From Roridomyces roridus (lineage: Eukaryota > Basidiomycota > Agaricomycetes > Agaricales > Mycenaceae), in contig JARKIF010000001.1 in assembly GCA_029378245.1 (NCBI GenBank), positions 3,782,001-3,846,000 on the forward strand: 64,000 nucleotides of DNA, read 5' to 3'. The position numbers were made by a program, and so were the translations under genes. Positions 1-10,355 of the stretch are shown one piece after another; position 1 is the stretch's first letter; each line of letters opens with the position of its first letter. Under the pieces are notes generated by a model, which worked only from the letters and a program-made list of their open reading frames with translations, searched no databases and was not told the origin of the DNA.

Positions 1-750
1 ACACCTGCACGCAGCCGTGGTATAGCCCTCCCCGACGTTGAGCGACGATCACTCGCTCCCTGTCCGGCCGTCCCTTTCACCACCCCGCTGTTACTGTCGT
101 GGCTGCCTTCTTCATTGGCGAGCAAGACCAAGTCGTCTCCGAGTCGGGCAGTGTTTGAGCTACATTTGTGCCTGCTGCCTCTGCCTGCGCCTGTTTACAG
201 CGCGCAGCCTGGCCGGTTTATGGAGACAACAACGGGAAGGAAGGGAAAGGGCCGGGTGGGTGACACTGGCTCAGAGTATGGGCGCGAGATGTGCTGGCGG
301 CGGTATCCAACTTATCTGCTATCTGAGAGGTGCGTCGTGCGGCTGAATCCTGAGCCTATATTAACCCGTCACAGTCTACAATATTTCGAGGTGGAACTTG
401 AGGGCACGGGGCCGGGATTTTGGTGTGTATTGGTCATCTTTGCCTTCGCAGCGATATGAGGTGTGTGTCCTTGTTCGACCGACGACACGATGACTGATCT
501 TGGGCGATGGTTTCTTAGTCCGTCGTGCAGATTACATGACCCAGAATGGTTTGAATTGCTCATCACTGCCAGTTTCCCCGAGCCCGACGCGCCAAGCCTC
601 CGCACACGAGATCACCGCTGACATTCGTTTACCCCTTTCGGCAATACCCGTTTTCCCGTCTTGCCTCGACGGATAATTGGGCGCGCCCGCGTTCAAGCTA
701 TATAATGGCTCGCGTTTAAGCCATCCTCACCATCCTCAACATCGCCTCCC
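1..750. other. Upstream non-coding stretch
   Basis: No convincing coding sequence is seen here. Open frames on both strands are short, lack family resemblance and are probably chance. The stretch ends in the promoter and leader of the SNG1-like gene; pyrimidine-rich blocks occur just before its start codon. Confidence 0.5.
698..706 (+). promoter_or_regulatory. TATA-like box of the SNG1-like gene
   Basis: A TATATAA sequence lies about 45-50 bases before the ATG at 751 and is followed by a pyrimidine-rich leader. The position is plausible for a fungal core promoter with a short 5' UTR. Only the sequence match supports this. Confidence 0.4.
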
Positions 751-2489
751 ATGTCTACCTTCCTCGCAAACCGCCCCACAAGCGCCTCCTTCGACGACAC
801 CGCTTCTGAAGCAACGGTGCACGATAAAGCTACATCATACAAAGCCGCGCCCTTCTCCTCCGACTTTTTCGAAAAGTCCGCCGAAGCATCCGCTGCCCGG
901 AGTGTATATCTCAAGACCGTCATCGGCGGTGTGGTCGCCCTGTCGGTGGTCATCTTTGCCGTCTTCTCGATCTACTGGGGCTCGGTATGGAGCTCCCCGC
1001 ACCATACACTCCCGGGATGGATTGTCGTAAGTCGATCTGCCTCCGCCGCAACTTTCCTCTGATTCCATCGCAGGACTTTGACGGTGGAGCTGTCGGCCAG
1101 ACTGTCTCACAAGCACTTAGCAGCATTGATGCTGGACGGAATGGAATCTCCTGGGCCGTCGTTTCAGCGAGCCAGTTCCCCGATGGGATAGCCCAACTTG
1201 AAGACGCGATCTTGCAGGAGAAGACTTGGTATGCCGTTGCCAGTGAGTACTTTCAAGTCATGTCGGAGAAGCAACTGACCTTTCTCCAGTCAACTCGGGG
1301 GCTACCGCTAACCTCACCTCGGCTGTGTCTGCTGTCGACGGGTCCTACGTCTCGTCTAAGGCGATCACTTTCATTGGCTCTGAAGCGAGGAATGAGAATA
1401 TCTAGTGAGGCTATCCCTGTTCTATCTCAACTTGTGCTCATCATTTCCAGTCGGATCCACAAGACTATCGCTACCGCGCAACTCGACGCCATAACGCACC
1501 ACTTCGCCTTGCAATTCATTGCGAATCTGTCGACCTCCGCCAACACCGCCACTTTACTATCAAGTGCACCCCAACTCGTTGCTCGACCGATATACTACAC
1601 GGTCGCAAATCTTCGGCCCTTCGACGTGCCTGTGTATGTGAACCTTCTCTTGAGCTGCTTCTCCCTCGCTGACTCCTTACTGTAGTGCCAGTGCCGTCAC
1701 TTTTGTTGGTCTGATATATCTGGTCATTCTATCGGTAAGCCTGCATCGGTAGAGGTCCACATGCATATCTGATCCGGCTACAGTTCTTCGTGGTCATGCT
1801 TGCCGCCACCGCCCGCGAGGCTTCTGGCTTTGAAACCCGTCTTTCACTCGGGTCTATCATCCGCCTCCGCTTGACGACATCCGCAGTCGCATACTTCTTC
1901 ATCGCGGTACGTTCTCCATCTCCCCTTCCGGCCTTCCTCTCATTACTCCTGCAGCTCATCTACACCCTCCTGAGTCGCGCATTCCAGCTGCCTTTCGACA
2001 GGCGATTCGGCAGCGCTGGCTTCGTCATCTTCTGGATGCTCAACTGGCTCGGCATGCTCGCCTGGTGCGTCCTATCCGTCCCTGCAGCTTCATCCAAGCT
2101 CACCCCATCTGCAGCGGCCTTGCCCTCGAAGCGATGCTCACCCTCCTCACGCAACGTTTTGTTCCCTTCTTCCTCATACTATGGATCATCTCCAACGTCT
2201 CGACCTCGGTATTCCCGATTCAAGTCCTGCCGCACGTCTACCGATACGGATATATGTTTCCTTTCTACACCGTCTCGCGTGCTATCCGAGCGATTATCTT
2301 TGAAACGAAGAATGATCGTGGGTGCCTTTTCTCTCTTGTTAGATGGGATACTGACTCCGAGTTGCAGTGGGACTCAATTTTGGTGTGCTCATCGCGTGGG
2401 TGGTGCTCTCGTGCGGTACGGTGGCGCTCTTCCAGTGGTTTGTGAGGAGGAGAGCGGTTAAGGCGGGGTCAAAGACGGTGGAGGTGTGA
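751..2489 (+). CDS. SNG1/DUF3533-family multi-pass membrane protein
   Basis: The gene resembles the fungal SNG1 (nitrosoguanidine resistance) / DUF3533 family, polytopic membrane proteins linked to drug and alkylating-agent tolerance and to plasma-membrane organisation. After a Ser/Thr-rich N-terminus comes a membrane segment ending FSIYWGSVW, then PGWIVDFDGGAVGQ, the family's extracellular start. A non-membrane domain with YAVAINSGATANLTSA follows, and then about five C-terminal hydrophobic helices (from VTFVGLIYLVIL to VLIAWVVLSCG). Introns that keep the frame open are 1027-1073, 1243-1289, 1405-1450, 1634-1685, 1735-1783, 1907-1954, 2065-2114 and 2318-2367, all GT..AG. The ATG at 751 follows a TATA-like box. 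The length (about 450 residues) fits the family. Whether it confers resistance here is inference. Confidence 0.85.
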
Positions 2490-2875
2490 TTGCCCGGCCT
2501 TCCTCATACGGACTATTCTTTAATGCGGACCAATACCACTGTATCTCATACCCACCCAAAAGTGTACCTTCAAGTTGAATAATAATGTAAATTGTGTGCC
2601 TGACACCATCCCAGAGGAATTGAAAGAGGCCGACTGATATAAACGTGATCATGCACCTTCTGCTTTCGTACCACAACTATGACCGCCATGTCGCGCATAC
2701 CCTGCCGTGGGCGTCTGCTCTATATCTGGCCGGCTCTTCCTCTCGTCCCACGATAGTCAGCGAACGCACTGGCCGTCTCAATCCCTTTCCTTGAATAATC
2801 CCTTTCCTTGGAGTTTCCGACTTGCTCTCGTACACTGCATCCAGCGTGCACTGCCCAGCCGGGAGACTCAGGGAG
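2490..2875. other. Intergenic region between the SNG1-like and KIN1-like genes
   Basis: About 390 bases with no recognisable gene. They should hold the 3' UTR of the SNG1-like gene and the promoter of the KIN1-like kinase. Nothing else stands out. Confidence 0.4.
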
Positions 2876-4276
2876 ATGATGGACGCCAGGGCACCCCATG
2901 GCCCCAGCACGTTTTTGCCATCTACTCCGTTGTCGGGAACAGCACCCAATCTAATATTCCCGGAATACCCACAAATACCCTCCTCGCAGCCTATGGCACC
3001 CCACGCAGAAATCCCGCCACCTCGACATGCCCAGTTAAAGCCCAAGCGCGTCAGTCGCATCCTAGGTGACTACACCCTCAGCAAGACCCTCGGCGCAGGT
3101 TCCATGGGCAGGGTCAAACTCGCGACACACAATGGGACGGGTGAAAAGGTGCTTACTCTCTTCGCCTCCCGACGCCGCTAATAACCCACCTAGTTTGCCG
3201 TAAAACTACTCCCCCGCGCGCGCCCGACGACACTAGGCACCAACGAGGCGACACAGGAAGCCGGCAAGGAAATACGCACCCTCCGTGAAGCAGGCCTCTC
3301 CCTCCTCCTCCACCATCCGTACATCTGCGGCATGCGCGAGATGATAGTCCACCCAAAACACTATTACATGGTCTTTGACTATGTCAGGGGCGGCCAGCTA
3401 CTCGACTTTATCATCGCACATGGTCTGCGCGAGCGCATGGCCAGAAAGCTTGCGCGGCAGATTGCCTCGGCACTGGACTACTGCCACCGTAACAACGTAG
3501 TCCATCGGGACCTCAAACTGGAGAACATCCTCATCTCACAGACGGGGAATATCAAAATAATCGACTTTGGGGTATCCAATTTGTACAACCCGGCCTCGCT
3601 GCTCACGACATTCTGTGTCAATCGATACTTTGCCGCACCCGAGCTGCTCAACGCCCAGCTCTATACCGGACCTGAAGTTGACATCTGGTCCTTCGGAGTC
3701 GTTTTATATGTCCTCTTATGCGGAAAAGTCCCTTTTGACGATAAAAGCACACCTGTCCTTCAGGCAAAAATCACGAGCGGGTTGGTCGAATACCCGGCCT
3801 GGCTCAGCGCTGGTGTGTCCCTCGTCCAAATAAGTTGCCCTCGTCTTACATCTTTCCTCCCAGAATCCAAACACCTTCTCACCCGAATGCTTGTTACCAG
3901 TCCTTCCCGCCGCGCCCCGCTATCCGAAATCCTGATCCACCCATGGATGACACGCGGCTTCTCCGGACCTCCAATGAACTACCTCCTTGAACGGGTTCCG
4001 CTACGCACACAAGATCTAGACCCCGCCGTGGTCGAGCGGATGGCTGGATTCGATTTTGGCAGCGATTTGGAAGAGGTGATGGAGAGACTGCGAGATATCC
4101 TCGAATCCGACGACTACGCCGCGGCGGTACTTGCGTACGAACACCGCGCCAATGGGCATACCGACGAAGAGTTTGCACCTTCACTTCCCACGAGCTTCTC
4201 ACCCCAATCCCCAATCGACACGGCCATGCCACCATCTCTAACTGCCTCTGCGAGGACCGGTGATTATTGCATGTGA
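2876..4276 (+). CDS. kin1: KIN1/MARK-type Ser/Thr kinase, reading frame cut by a MITE
   Basis: Complete kinase domain of the KIN1/PAR-1/MARK group, which acts in polarity and secretion at the plasma membrane. Visible motifs are the glycine loop LGAGSMGRVKLA, FAVKLL (ATP lysine), HRDLKLENIL, DFGVSN, APELLNAQLYTGPEVDIWSFG and the group-typical C-lobe VEYPAWLSAESKHLLTRMLVTSPS..HPWMT. Introns 3149-3193 and 3813-3863 keep the frame. The start was set at the first ATG (2876) because upstream in-frame sequence has no ATG. The frame runs into the element at 4253 and stops at 4274-4276 after six foreign residues. The real gene continues at 4805. The activation segment reads CVNRYFAAPE where KIN1 proteins usually have C-G-S-L-Y-F. 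The product made now would be a kinase domain with a shortened tail and no KA1 domain. Confidence 0.85.
4245..4252. repeat. Target-site duplication (left copy) of the MITE in KIN1
   Basis: CCTCTGCG occurs at 4245-4252 and again at 4797-4804, directly abutting the inverted repeat ends at 4253 and 4796. An 8-bp target duplication is characteristic of hAT-superfamily insertion. Confidence 0.85.
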
Positions 4277-4796
4277 ACTTAGATCCCGAATTTAGGGGTC
4301 TCGAAAATTTTGTCGGGACTTTGGTCCCCACCGCCGACAGAAATCTTGTCGGGATTCTGGCTCTGAGTTCAACCTAAATCTCTCGATGTCGGGACCCCGG
4401 ATCAGAGTTCAATATGTCAAAATCAAGCCAAAATCACCAAAAAATCGCCAAAAAAATCCCTGAGCGCTCTTCCGGCCGGTTTCAACACGAAATTCTTTGA
4501 TAGCCTCCGAGCCGTGGCGTGGGAGCTGGAGCCACAGGCTCGAATCTCGATGATGGACGATTGATGGACGAACAATGGGCTAATGGTTACTGTGCAGTCG
4601 TGCCGCTGCAGTGCCGATGTCGGGACTTTGCATTAGACTGGAGTGTCAAGCAACTGACCATTGTCGGGACTTTGGATCAGGGTTCACCGGCCGCCGGACC
4701 CCCTTTGTCGGGACTCTGGCCCATAGTTCGACGGGCCATCCGGGCAATTTTGTCGGGACTCAGGATCTAAGTTCACACAGCATAATCACCGGTCCT
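4253..4796. mobile_element. Non-autonomous hAT-like MITE (544 bp) inside the KIN1-like gene
   Basis: The ends are inverted copies starting AGGACCGGTGATTAT and continuing, after a small gap, into TGTGAACTTAGATCC, so the terminal repeat is about 40 bp. Flanks are an exact 8-bp duplication. The interior has no credible ORF but carries at least six copies of a TGTCGGGA(C/T) motif, often paired some 15 bases later with (A/G)GTTCA, in the style of subterminal transposase-binding repeats. Removing the element plus one duplication joins GCC-TCT-GCG to CCG-CCC-CCG and restores the kinase frame. The superfamily call rests on the 8-bp duplication; no transposase of this family is in the window. Confidence 0.85.
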
Positions 4797-4804
4797 CCTC
4801 TGCG

Positions 4805-5344
4805 CCGCCCCCGGCTCCCTACCCACGTGACCCGACGGGCGGGTTCCACCCCTTGTTGAGTATGTATTTTCTTGCGAGGGAGAAATTGGAACGCGAGAAG
4901 TTGTTTGGGGCGGCTGTGTTTGCGAGCAGTCAGGTTAGTTTGGTGGTTCCGGATGGGCCAGCAGCACCCGCGCTTAAGCAGGAGACACGGCCGTTTGAGG
5001 AGGTTACTCTGCATTCACCTGTGGCCGAGGCGCCAGAACCTGCGGTCATGAAGGTCGATTCCCTATCAGAGCCGCAACCCAAGTCGCGGGCTTGGAGAAG
5101 GGACACGCAGAATAGCGGCGGTGGGACGACTTTGTTCCGTAAGTTTGGCGGCATGTTGTTTGGGAAGCATGCAGAGGGGACTGTCAAGAAGAGGGAGAGG
5201 ATGAATATGGTGGATACACCTCCGACGATGGCGCCGATGTCGGCTCCGATGAAGCCGGTTGTGGAGGTTGCTGTTGTGACTCTCGAGGAGGCTGCTCCAG
5301 CGGTGTCCTCGAAGGATTCGGAGCTGCACAGTGATCGTGCGCGA
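4805..5344 (+). pseudogene. Severed C-terminal linker of the KIN1-like kinase
   Basis: The frame restored after MITE removal reads APPPAPYPRDPTGGF, then HPLLSMYFLAREKLEREK and later FASSQVSL and TTLFRKFGGMLFGK, all sequences I associate with the KIN1 linker downstream of the kinase domain. The KA1 membrane-binding domain expected at the C-terminus of KIN1 is absent: homology fades near DSELHSDRARG (about 5344), where sequence of the next kinase begins. The ATG at 4862 could start a new product, but nothing shows that it is used. Confidence 0.7.
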
Positions 5345-6850
5345 GGTACACAATCACTACTTTTTCACGGAACATTCGCTGAATACATCACAGGGACAAC
5401 TATCCGCCAACTCGTTGGCCGGCTAAATCTGCTCTTTCGGGAAGACGAGAAGTGGCATACCAGACTCTCCGCGCCTCCCGACTCTGCTCAGTGGTTTTTG
5501 GATCTTTTACAAGACGTGAGTGTTGCCTGGCCGCTATTCCTGTGGTAGTACTGAGAATGGTCAAAAGTTGCTAGATGATGATGCATGTATCACATCGACG
5601 GATCGACATCCACTTTTCAAGGCCCTCGTACGGCTGTCGGACTACTCGAAGCTCTATCCCCGATGCTTCACTATCGACGATCTGGAGCACGAGCGGCTGG
5701 TGGCTGGTGGATCCTTCAGCGATGTCTATACGGGCTACCTTCGCGGGCAACGCGTCGCCGTGAAGATGATGAGGGTATTCGATCAGTCGGATATAAATGC
5801 TTTACTGAAGGTCGGTGCTCTTTCCTTCAAGCTCTCATGATCTGATTTCGCCCCGTAGGGATTCAGCCGGGAGGCGGTCATATGGCGACAGCTCTCCCAT
5901 CCTAACCTTCTCCCTTTCTACGGGCTTTACAAATTCCGTCAGCGTCTCTGCTTGGTATCTCCCTGGATGGAGAACGGACATGTTCGGGCATTCTTGAAGG
6001 AACACTCGTACAGTCCCGAACGTGTTCTATCTCTCGTGAGTCTCTTCGGTCCGTGCGCAGAGTATGCATATGTGAATCTGTTCTTCAGGCCCTTGACGTA
6101 GCTCTTGGTCTCGAGCACCTCCACGCCCAGAACATCGTCCATGGCGACCTGAAGGGTGTATGTCGTTTTTCTCTCGTGTTATTCCTGTCCATTGACTGGT
6201 GCAGGACAATATATTCGTCACTTCTTCTCTACGGGCCTGCATAGCGGATTTCGGGCTCTCTTCCATCACTGCCTCGGCGTCGTCGGTCCAATTTGCCCAC
6301 TCGTCAATGCCTTCACGGGGGGGAACAGCACGTTACCAAGCACCAGAGGTGCTTCAAGGTGGGCATAACGGTCGGCGTACGGATGTTTATAGCTGGACGT
6401 GTGTTGTGTACGAGGTATGCTCCCCTCTTCGAGATTTCAGTAAGATGGCTCATACCCTCCATGCAGCTGTTCGCGGAAACGCTGCCGTTTCCGGAGATAC
6501 GTTCGGACATCGCTGTCGTCATGGCTGTCCTCGCGGGTCAGCGCCCGACTCGCTTACCTTCATTGTCGGGAACGAGTGCATTAGACGCCCTGTGGGCGCT
6601 ACTCCAGGAGTCCTGGGACGCCACTCCTAAAAACCGTCCGACCGCTGCGCAGATCGTCGAGCGCCTGCAGGACGATGCGATCGGGGTAAGGGAGTTGACA
6701 CAGTCCGAGAACGACTGGGACCAAGCATCCACGTCCAAGTTTCGTCATAGACTTTTGGGCGATCAGCCTTTGCCTACGGTGGAAGAATTTGAGAGGGTGG
6801 TTTTTGGCTCTGTCCTTGCTGCATCCCACGAAACTCAGGGGAGGCCATAA
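5345..6850 (+). CDS. TKL-type protein kinase
   Basis: A kinase of the tyrosine-kinase-like group expanded in Agaricomycetes. The N-terminal helical part (RQLVGRLNLLF..SAQWFLDLLQD) precedes LYPRCFTIDDLE, the glycine loop VAGGSFSDVYTG, VAVKMM (ATP lysine), HPNLLPFYGL, the catalytic loop HGDLKGDNIF, DFGLSS, APEVLQG and the WDATPKNRPTA motif of the C-lobe. Introns that fit are 5516-5555 (short, least certain), 5811-5858, 6036-6087 and 6158-6204, plus at least one more near 6410-6470. The stop is at 6848-6850. The true start is unclear: no ATG lies between the KIN1-derived sequence and this kinase, and the frame is open through both (4862-5548), so a fused product or an unseen upstream exon is possible. 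Substrate unknown. Confidence 0.75.
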
Positions 6851-7162
6851 CCCATCCCTGGCGTCCAGTCCTGGCTGGCTCGATCCGGCAACTCTCTGTC
6901 GATACGAAGCACTCGATGAGCTTCACGCGAGGCGCTCATGCCGGCGCTTCACGATCACGTAAAGTGACATGGCGGGATGGGAGAGGGCAGTAGAATACAG
7001 TGGCCTGATTCATATTCGTAGACCGATATTGCACGACGTGCTGCGGTAGAGTCGAATTCTAGCAGGCACTACTTACTTCCTCACCATATATCGGGAATCC
7101 AAAGAAAAACGAAAAGACACCGGCCGCGACGGCGTATCAATCGCATCTTGTCTGCTACTCCC
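6851..7162. other. Intergenic region
   Basis: About 310 bases between the TKL kinase stop and the F-box-like gene. I see no ORF with family resemblance and no repeat. Confidence 0.4.
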
Positions 7163-8118
7163 ATGGCGACTCTGCCGCTCGAGCTCGAACGAGAAATCTT
7201 TGAACTCGTGGCTTACTCTCAGCCTCTTTTCGTCCCTACACTGAGTCTTGTGGCAAAGCGCGTGAAGGCATGGTATGGAACTCCTACTGAAATTCAATGC
7301 ATGCTTCTCACCAAACCTTCAGGGTCGAGAATTTGCTGTATCGCGTGGTCGTCGCGTCCGATCCGAACGCCATTACATATGAGATGCCCTGTCCCGACTT
7401 TAGGGCTTCTCAAATCAAGAATCTCCCGCCCTCGGTTCTGCGGAACTCCGTCCGCCATCTCTTCTTGCACACTGTACCCGAGGAGGGGGCCAAATTCCTC
7501 CTATCACACTGCGAAAATCTAGACGATCTATGGATTTCCGCGGCGTACCCATCTCTTCTGGATATAGCAGGTGCACTGCCGTTACGACGCCTCAGCTGCG
7601 CACTGGAGGACTTTTTCCAAGCGCACCAGGCGGCGATCGAAGAGCCCCGGATCGTGCGGGTTGACTGGACGCACCCGCTATTCTCCCACCTCACGCATCT
7701 CGAGATATATTCACCCCCCGAACAATTTCACGACCTCCCCGCTGGTCTGGCGTCCCTGCCCAATCTGACCCACCTCTCTCTTAGCAGTGGCATCGATGAT
7801 TCACTGCTGCAGCTGGCACCCACCATTTTTCGGATGTGTGGCAACAGATTGCGCATTCTGGTGTTTTCCACGGATGGGATTCCGTATCCTCATAATCCCG
7901 AGCTGGCGGAGGAAGTTCGATTTGTTCAAATTAATTATGCTTATATGCCGGAGGATTGGCTTGCGGGGGCTCTAACGGGCGCAGATTTCTGGTCTAGAGC
8001 TGAGGAGTTTGTTGCTTTGCGCTTAACGGGGCAGGTTGAACGTGTGTTTAATTGTTTGCTGAAACGTTTTCGTTGGACGCTCACTGCTTACCAGGAACCC
8101 AGTATATTATGGAAGTAG
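7163..8118 (+). CDS. Short F-box-like protein
   Basis: The product begins MATLPLELEREIFELVAYSQP and resembles the degenerate F-box N-terminus of a large Agaricomycete family (LPLELEREIFE..A) whose members probably recruit targets to SCF ubiquitin ligases. One intron at 7273-7322 joins ..KRVKAW to VENLLYRVVV, keeping the frame. The body has leucine-spaced, LRR-like stretches (SLLDIAGALPLRRLSC; HLTHLEIYSP; LASLPNLTHLSLSSG). About 300 residues, which is normal for this subfamily. The ATG at 7163 has a good context (CCCATGG). Function is inferred from family only. Confidence 0.7.
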
Positions 8119-8386
8119 TTGAGCCCAATTTGGGGTAATAGACTTGGAATATTGTTGTCTTGCTAAGGAATGGACAACAATTTGTGTAACTTCAAGTCAA
8201 GTAGAACATGATCAATTTATTCGAAAGACAAGCTGAGTGAGAAGAAAGGAACTGTTGTGAATTATCGCCGTCCCCAGCCTTTCCTCCTCCTCGATGTTAA
8301 AAACGACCTTCTTTGGTCCATCCCCGATTGTGGCAATCCCAAGCGGAGACCCCCAACTGGATCTCCGCGCTCACCATACACACCAT

Positions 8387-10057
8387 TCACCAAAGCCCGC
8401 TTCCCATCCTCTCCTCCGCTGTGATTCGAAAAGCAACATCATTCGGACCACTCATCCCAGTACACACAGCAGCGATCGCTTCCGAAATCTCTTGGCGCCG
8501 GACAGCCTTGGACGACCTCTCGCGACGCCGGACTCCAGTGGACGAACCCTCGCGATTTATACGTATACGCCGGATGGACGGCATCTCATCCGCGGAAAAC
8601 TGATCATACCAAGTCTCAACAGCGCCCTCGTCAAACGACACATGACGCAGGCTCGGGAAGCGAGCTAACCACGGCGTGAGCGCACGGATCGTGGAGGCAT
8701 TGTAAGCCCGGAAGTAGGGCACTACGGTACAGAGCGTTATGTGCTCGACACGGTGGAGCTGCATCTCGGGCTGAGAGACTTTAGAGCTGTGCCACGGAAG
8801 ATTCTTGGCAGTGGGGTTGAAGGCGAAAGATAGAGCGAGAGCGTGCGACCCCGGGAGGCGGGCGATGGCGTCGAGGGCCGTGCAATACGCGGTGTAGTCG
8901 AAAAACCACGGTCCAATCGAGATAATAGGCACCGTCGGGAGAGAGGGGAAGCGAAGATATATGCGCTCGACGTGCGGAGCGAGTGGAAGAAGATGGGGGA
9001 TGTATGAGGCGGGTGCCTCGAGATGCACTATTTGACTGAGGTTGTGAGGTCCAGCAGGTGAGGCTGATACCAGCGAGGAGGGACGAATCGAGTTCGGTAA
9101 GCAGGTGAGGGTGCGCAAATTCTCCTGGCGGGCTACAAATGCGGCCAACTGGGCGAGTGTCACATTACTCCCCGAAATCATCACTACACCAGCGAACTGG
9201 ATATCAATGGATGCTAGCAATGTTGAGTGAACCGAATCGGAGACGCCATGCAGAGGCTGGACGACGAAGGGATTGCGAATGGGTGTAGATTTGCAGGTGA
9301 CGAGCGTGTGCTTCATCGACAGACTCTGGACGTGAATCTCTCCGCCAGACCAGCGACTCGGATGTTTGGAAAAAAGATCTTTGGATATCTGTTCCATCGA
9401 CCGAAATCCATACCCGAACACTCGATGAAACACCGGTCCCAAGGACAGGACAACGTCAATTAGCATGCACAAGAGATTGAACCCGATGAAAACCAGCCAG
9501 AGGATCCGACCTTGCTCAACGTCGGGAAGAATCAATTGTGGCAGTACTAGTTTTGCGCGGGGACTGGGAGACATGATGTGAGTCCCAGTGCACGCAGCCG
9601 AAGCGATGCCAACATTGAAAGATGACACCACAATCAACAGGGTGTCCGTGGTTTTTTGCGGAAGGTGGGCAAGAAGGAGAGGGAGAGTTTCGAGCTCTTT
9701 CCGTTGATCGTCCTCCAATTCGTCGTGGATTACGAGGTCTGGAATGGGCGCTGTCGCACCGAGGATGGGAGCCAGTCGTTGAAAATCGGATGCTTGTATG
9801 TCCTCTGTGTCTGCAAAACATTCCAGCCGCTTAATTGGGAATACGTGGGCCACGAAGAGAATGAGGTGGAGCGAGTCGGAGAGCGCGAGTCGTACGGTGC
9901 CGGCTTGCACGTCGGACTGCGAGATGCCTAACCGACAAAGCAAGTGGGCCGCTGCGACGCGTCGAAGGCTGGAGCATATGTGCATCGTCGTGCATAGATC
10001 CTCTCTGTCCATGAAGGAGCAGATTCTATCCGAAAGTTCGTCAGGTAAGTCTCTCAT
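8387..10057 (-). CDS. F-box protein, single exon
   Basis: A 556-residue open frame with no need for introns. It starts MRDLPDELSDRICSFMDREDL, a recognisable F-box, followed by CTTMHICSSLRRVAAAHL. The rest is leucine-rich with hydrophobic stretches such as ILWLVFIGFNLLCMLIDVVL (about residues 180-200, possibly a membrane segment) and LRR-like pieces (HVERIYLRFPSLPTVPIISIGP; RFPSLRHVSFDEG). It is divergent from the other F-box genes in the window. It lies convergent with the F-box-like gene ending at 8118. Likely role: SCF substrate adaptor (inference). Confidence 0.75.
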   Translation of the reverse strand: MRDLPDELSDRICSFMDREDLCTTMHICSSLRRVAAAHLLCRLGISQSDVQAGTVRLALSDSLHLILFVAHVFPIKRLECFADTEDIQASDFQRLAPILGATAPIPDLVIHDELEDDQRKELETLPLLLAHLPQKTTDTLLIVVSSFNVGIASAACTGTHIMSPSPRAKLVLPQLILPDVEQGRILWLVFIGFNLLCMLIDVVLSLGPVFHRVFGYGFRSMEQISKDLFSKHPSRWSGGEIHVQSLSMKHTLVTCKSTPIRNPFVVQPLHGVSDSVHSTLLASIDIQFAGVVMISGSNVTLAQLAAFVARQENLRTLTCLPNSIRPSSLVSASPAGPHNLSQIVHLEAPASYIPHLLPLAPHVERIYLRFPSLPTVPIISIGPWFFDYTAYCTALDAIARLPGSHALALSFAFNPTAKNLPWHSSKVSQPEMQLHRVEHITLCTVVPYFRAYNASTIRALTPWLARFPSLRHVSFDEGAVETWYDQFSADEMPSIRRIRINREGSSTGVRRRERSSKAVRRQEISEAIAAVCTGMSGPNDVAFRITAEERMGSGLW

Positions 10058-10355
10058 CCCGCTTGAGGGAATCGTCAGTCAATTTAGACGAGGGGCATAG
10101 TACTTGGGAAGCGAGCGTACGCAAGAGTTCCAGGTTCACCGCCACGGCGCCGCGGGAATGGGGCAAAGCTGACGTTTTTATACTAGGCGTCTGCTAGTTG
10201 TAAAGTCCAACAGAGTATGCAGTCTAGACACGGGCGATGAGGGCGGGACGAAAGCTGCTCAGTGCTTTGATGCGTTTGCACCCGGATTGGCGCGTGACGT
10301 CACACAGCTGGACTCGCGAGTCGAACCGATCACAGATCAAATGGGTCTTTTGTTC
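10058..10355. other. Promoter region of the F-box gene on the minus strand
   Basis: Just under 300 bases between the start of the minus-strand F-box gene and the big palindrome. No gene or repeat is recognised. Confidence 0.35.

Noticed and set aside
38..605. Overlapping short open frames at the window start
   Set aside because: They overlap on both strands, have no family resemblance and no splice-consistent extension.
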